Positions 31,901-32,510 of a stretch of 32,510 bases of DNA are shown piece after piece. Position 1 is the stretch's first letter, and the number at the start of each line of letters is the position of its first letter. Source of the DNA: an uncultured Clostridia bacterium (lineage in GTDB: Bacteria; Bacillota; Clostridia; Christensenellales; CAG-917). The translations under genes and the position numbers were made by a program. The notes beneath the pieces are model-generated. The model had not been told where the DNA came from. It saw only the letters and a list, made by a program, of their open reading frames with translations, and did no database searches. The stretch is from NCBI GenBank assembly GCA_934254835.1, contig CAKQMI010000019.1, positions 1-32,510 of the forward strand, given 5' to 3'.

Positions 31901-32510
31901 CGAGGGGGCGGAAAGGGCGGGGACGTCGGATTTTTCGAGGTTTTTGCGTGTGGCAAAAAATATCGACAGCGCCACGACAAGCGTCAGCAGTTCGGTGGCG
32001 GGCGTAGCGAGCCAAAGTCCCGTAATTTTCCAAAGGTGCGCAAAGAGATAAGCAAACGGAATAATCAAAACCACCCCGCGCGAAAGGGTAATGATTTGCG
32101 AATATATGCCTTTGTCGGACGCCGAGAAGTACGCCGAAAACAACAAATTAAATCCCGAAAACAGAGAAGAAATAAAATACAGTTTTATGCCGGTCGTGGC
32201 AAGGTTTTGCAAGTCTTCCGCTTTTTCCGTGTTGAAGATTGCCGCGATGCCGTCCGCCGAGAAAAACAGCACAATGTACAGGACGGCGGCAGTCGCGCCG
32301 ATTGTAATCAGGGCGTATTTCAGCACCTGCCGTATTCGCGTGAAATCGTTTTGCCCGTATGAAAAGCTGATTATGGGCTGGGTGCCCGACGAAATCCCGT
32401 TGAAAATCGCATTGACCACGTAGTAGACGTTGATGACGATGGCGAACGCCGCAACCGCCGTATCCCCGCCAAGCGACTTGAACAACTTATTGATGAGCAT
32501 CATCACGAGT
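31886..32510 (-). CDS. MATE-family efflux transporter, C-terminal half (partial, 5' end outside window)
   Basis: The frame is open to the window edge, so the ~208 visible residues are the C-terminal part of a ~450-aa, 12-helix Na+- or H+-coupled exporter. Typical MATE features of the second half: VAAFAIVINVYYVVNAIFNG, then ISSGTQPIISFSYGQ, followed by FSAYFSASDKGIYSQIITLS and RGVVLIIPFAYLFA. The substrate cannot be inferred. It converges with the fic gene, overlapping it by 15 bp at the 3' ends; no terminator lies between them. Confidence 0.88.
   Translation of the reverse strand, partial: LVMMLINKLFKSLGGDTAVAAFAIVINVYYVVNAIFNGISSGTQPIISFSYGQNDFTRIRQVLKYALITIGATAAVLYIVLFFSADGIAAIFNTEKAEDLQNLATTGIKLYFISSLFSGFNLLFSAYFSASDKGIYSQIITLSRGVVLIIPFAYLFAHLWKITGLWLATPATELLTLVVALSIFFATRKNLEKSDVPALSAPSSDVL

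Overview
The window looks like a chromosomal segment of an endospore-forming member of the Bacillota (Clostridia-like). A spore-germinant receptor operon (gerAA-gerAB-gerAC), spoIIE, an N-terminally reduced birA, rubrerythrin, typA and VanW-family genes, SD-led starts and TTGACA-17-TATAAT promoters all fit. The standard genetic code is used. I cannot name a species from the sequence alone.

Layout. 1-2566: right end of an integrated element (small leftward ORFs, a divergent operator/promoter region, an XRE repressor and a tyrosine integrase) abutting the 3' end of tRNA-Asn(GTT). 2765-5130: O-antigen-ligase-like membrane protein and biotin-protein ligase. 5181-8845: three-gene germinant receptor operon. 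9064-11499: an alpha/beta-hydrolase-like protein that has lost its catalytic residues, overlapping a signal peptidase I gene. 11510-19168: a rightward housekeeping/sporulation run, spoIIE - tilS - hpt - cca - rmuC - PHP phosphoesterase, mostly overlapping or tightly spaced. 19169-19614: two repeat elements and no gene. 19615-23953: VanW-family protein, phosphohexomutase (with DnaA-box-like sites in its leader) and a secreted glycerophosphodiesterase. 24003-24771: short palindromic and tandem repeats, a broken four-helix-bundle gene and tRNA-Pro(CGG). 24838-28801, leftward: YhhN-family protein, typA, an HdeD-family protein with a CIRCE-like operator, and rubrerythrin. 28893-29897: DEDDh exonuclease. 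30009-30740: tRNA-Ser(GCT) followed by a tandem, palindrome-rich array built from copies of its own 3' end. 30842-32510: Fic protein and the C-terminal half of a MATE transporter (convergent, overlapping ends).

The most unusual signals are the tRNA-Ser-derived repeat array, a recurring chain-of-hairpins syntax at three intergenic loci, several genes whose start codon sits 6-11 nt after a -10 box with no Shine-Dalgarno (probable leaderless mRNAs), a CIRCE-like site on a DUF308/HdeD gene, a trio of DnaA-box-like sites before the phosphohexomutase gene, and the pseudo-hydrolase coupled to signal peptidase. I did not find a clearly new defence or biosynthetic system. All calls rest on reading motifs by eye; no database search was run.
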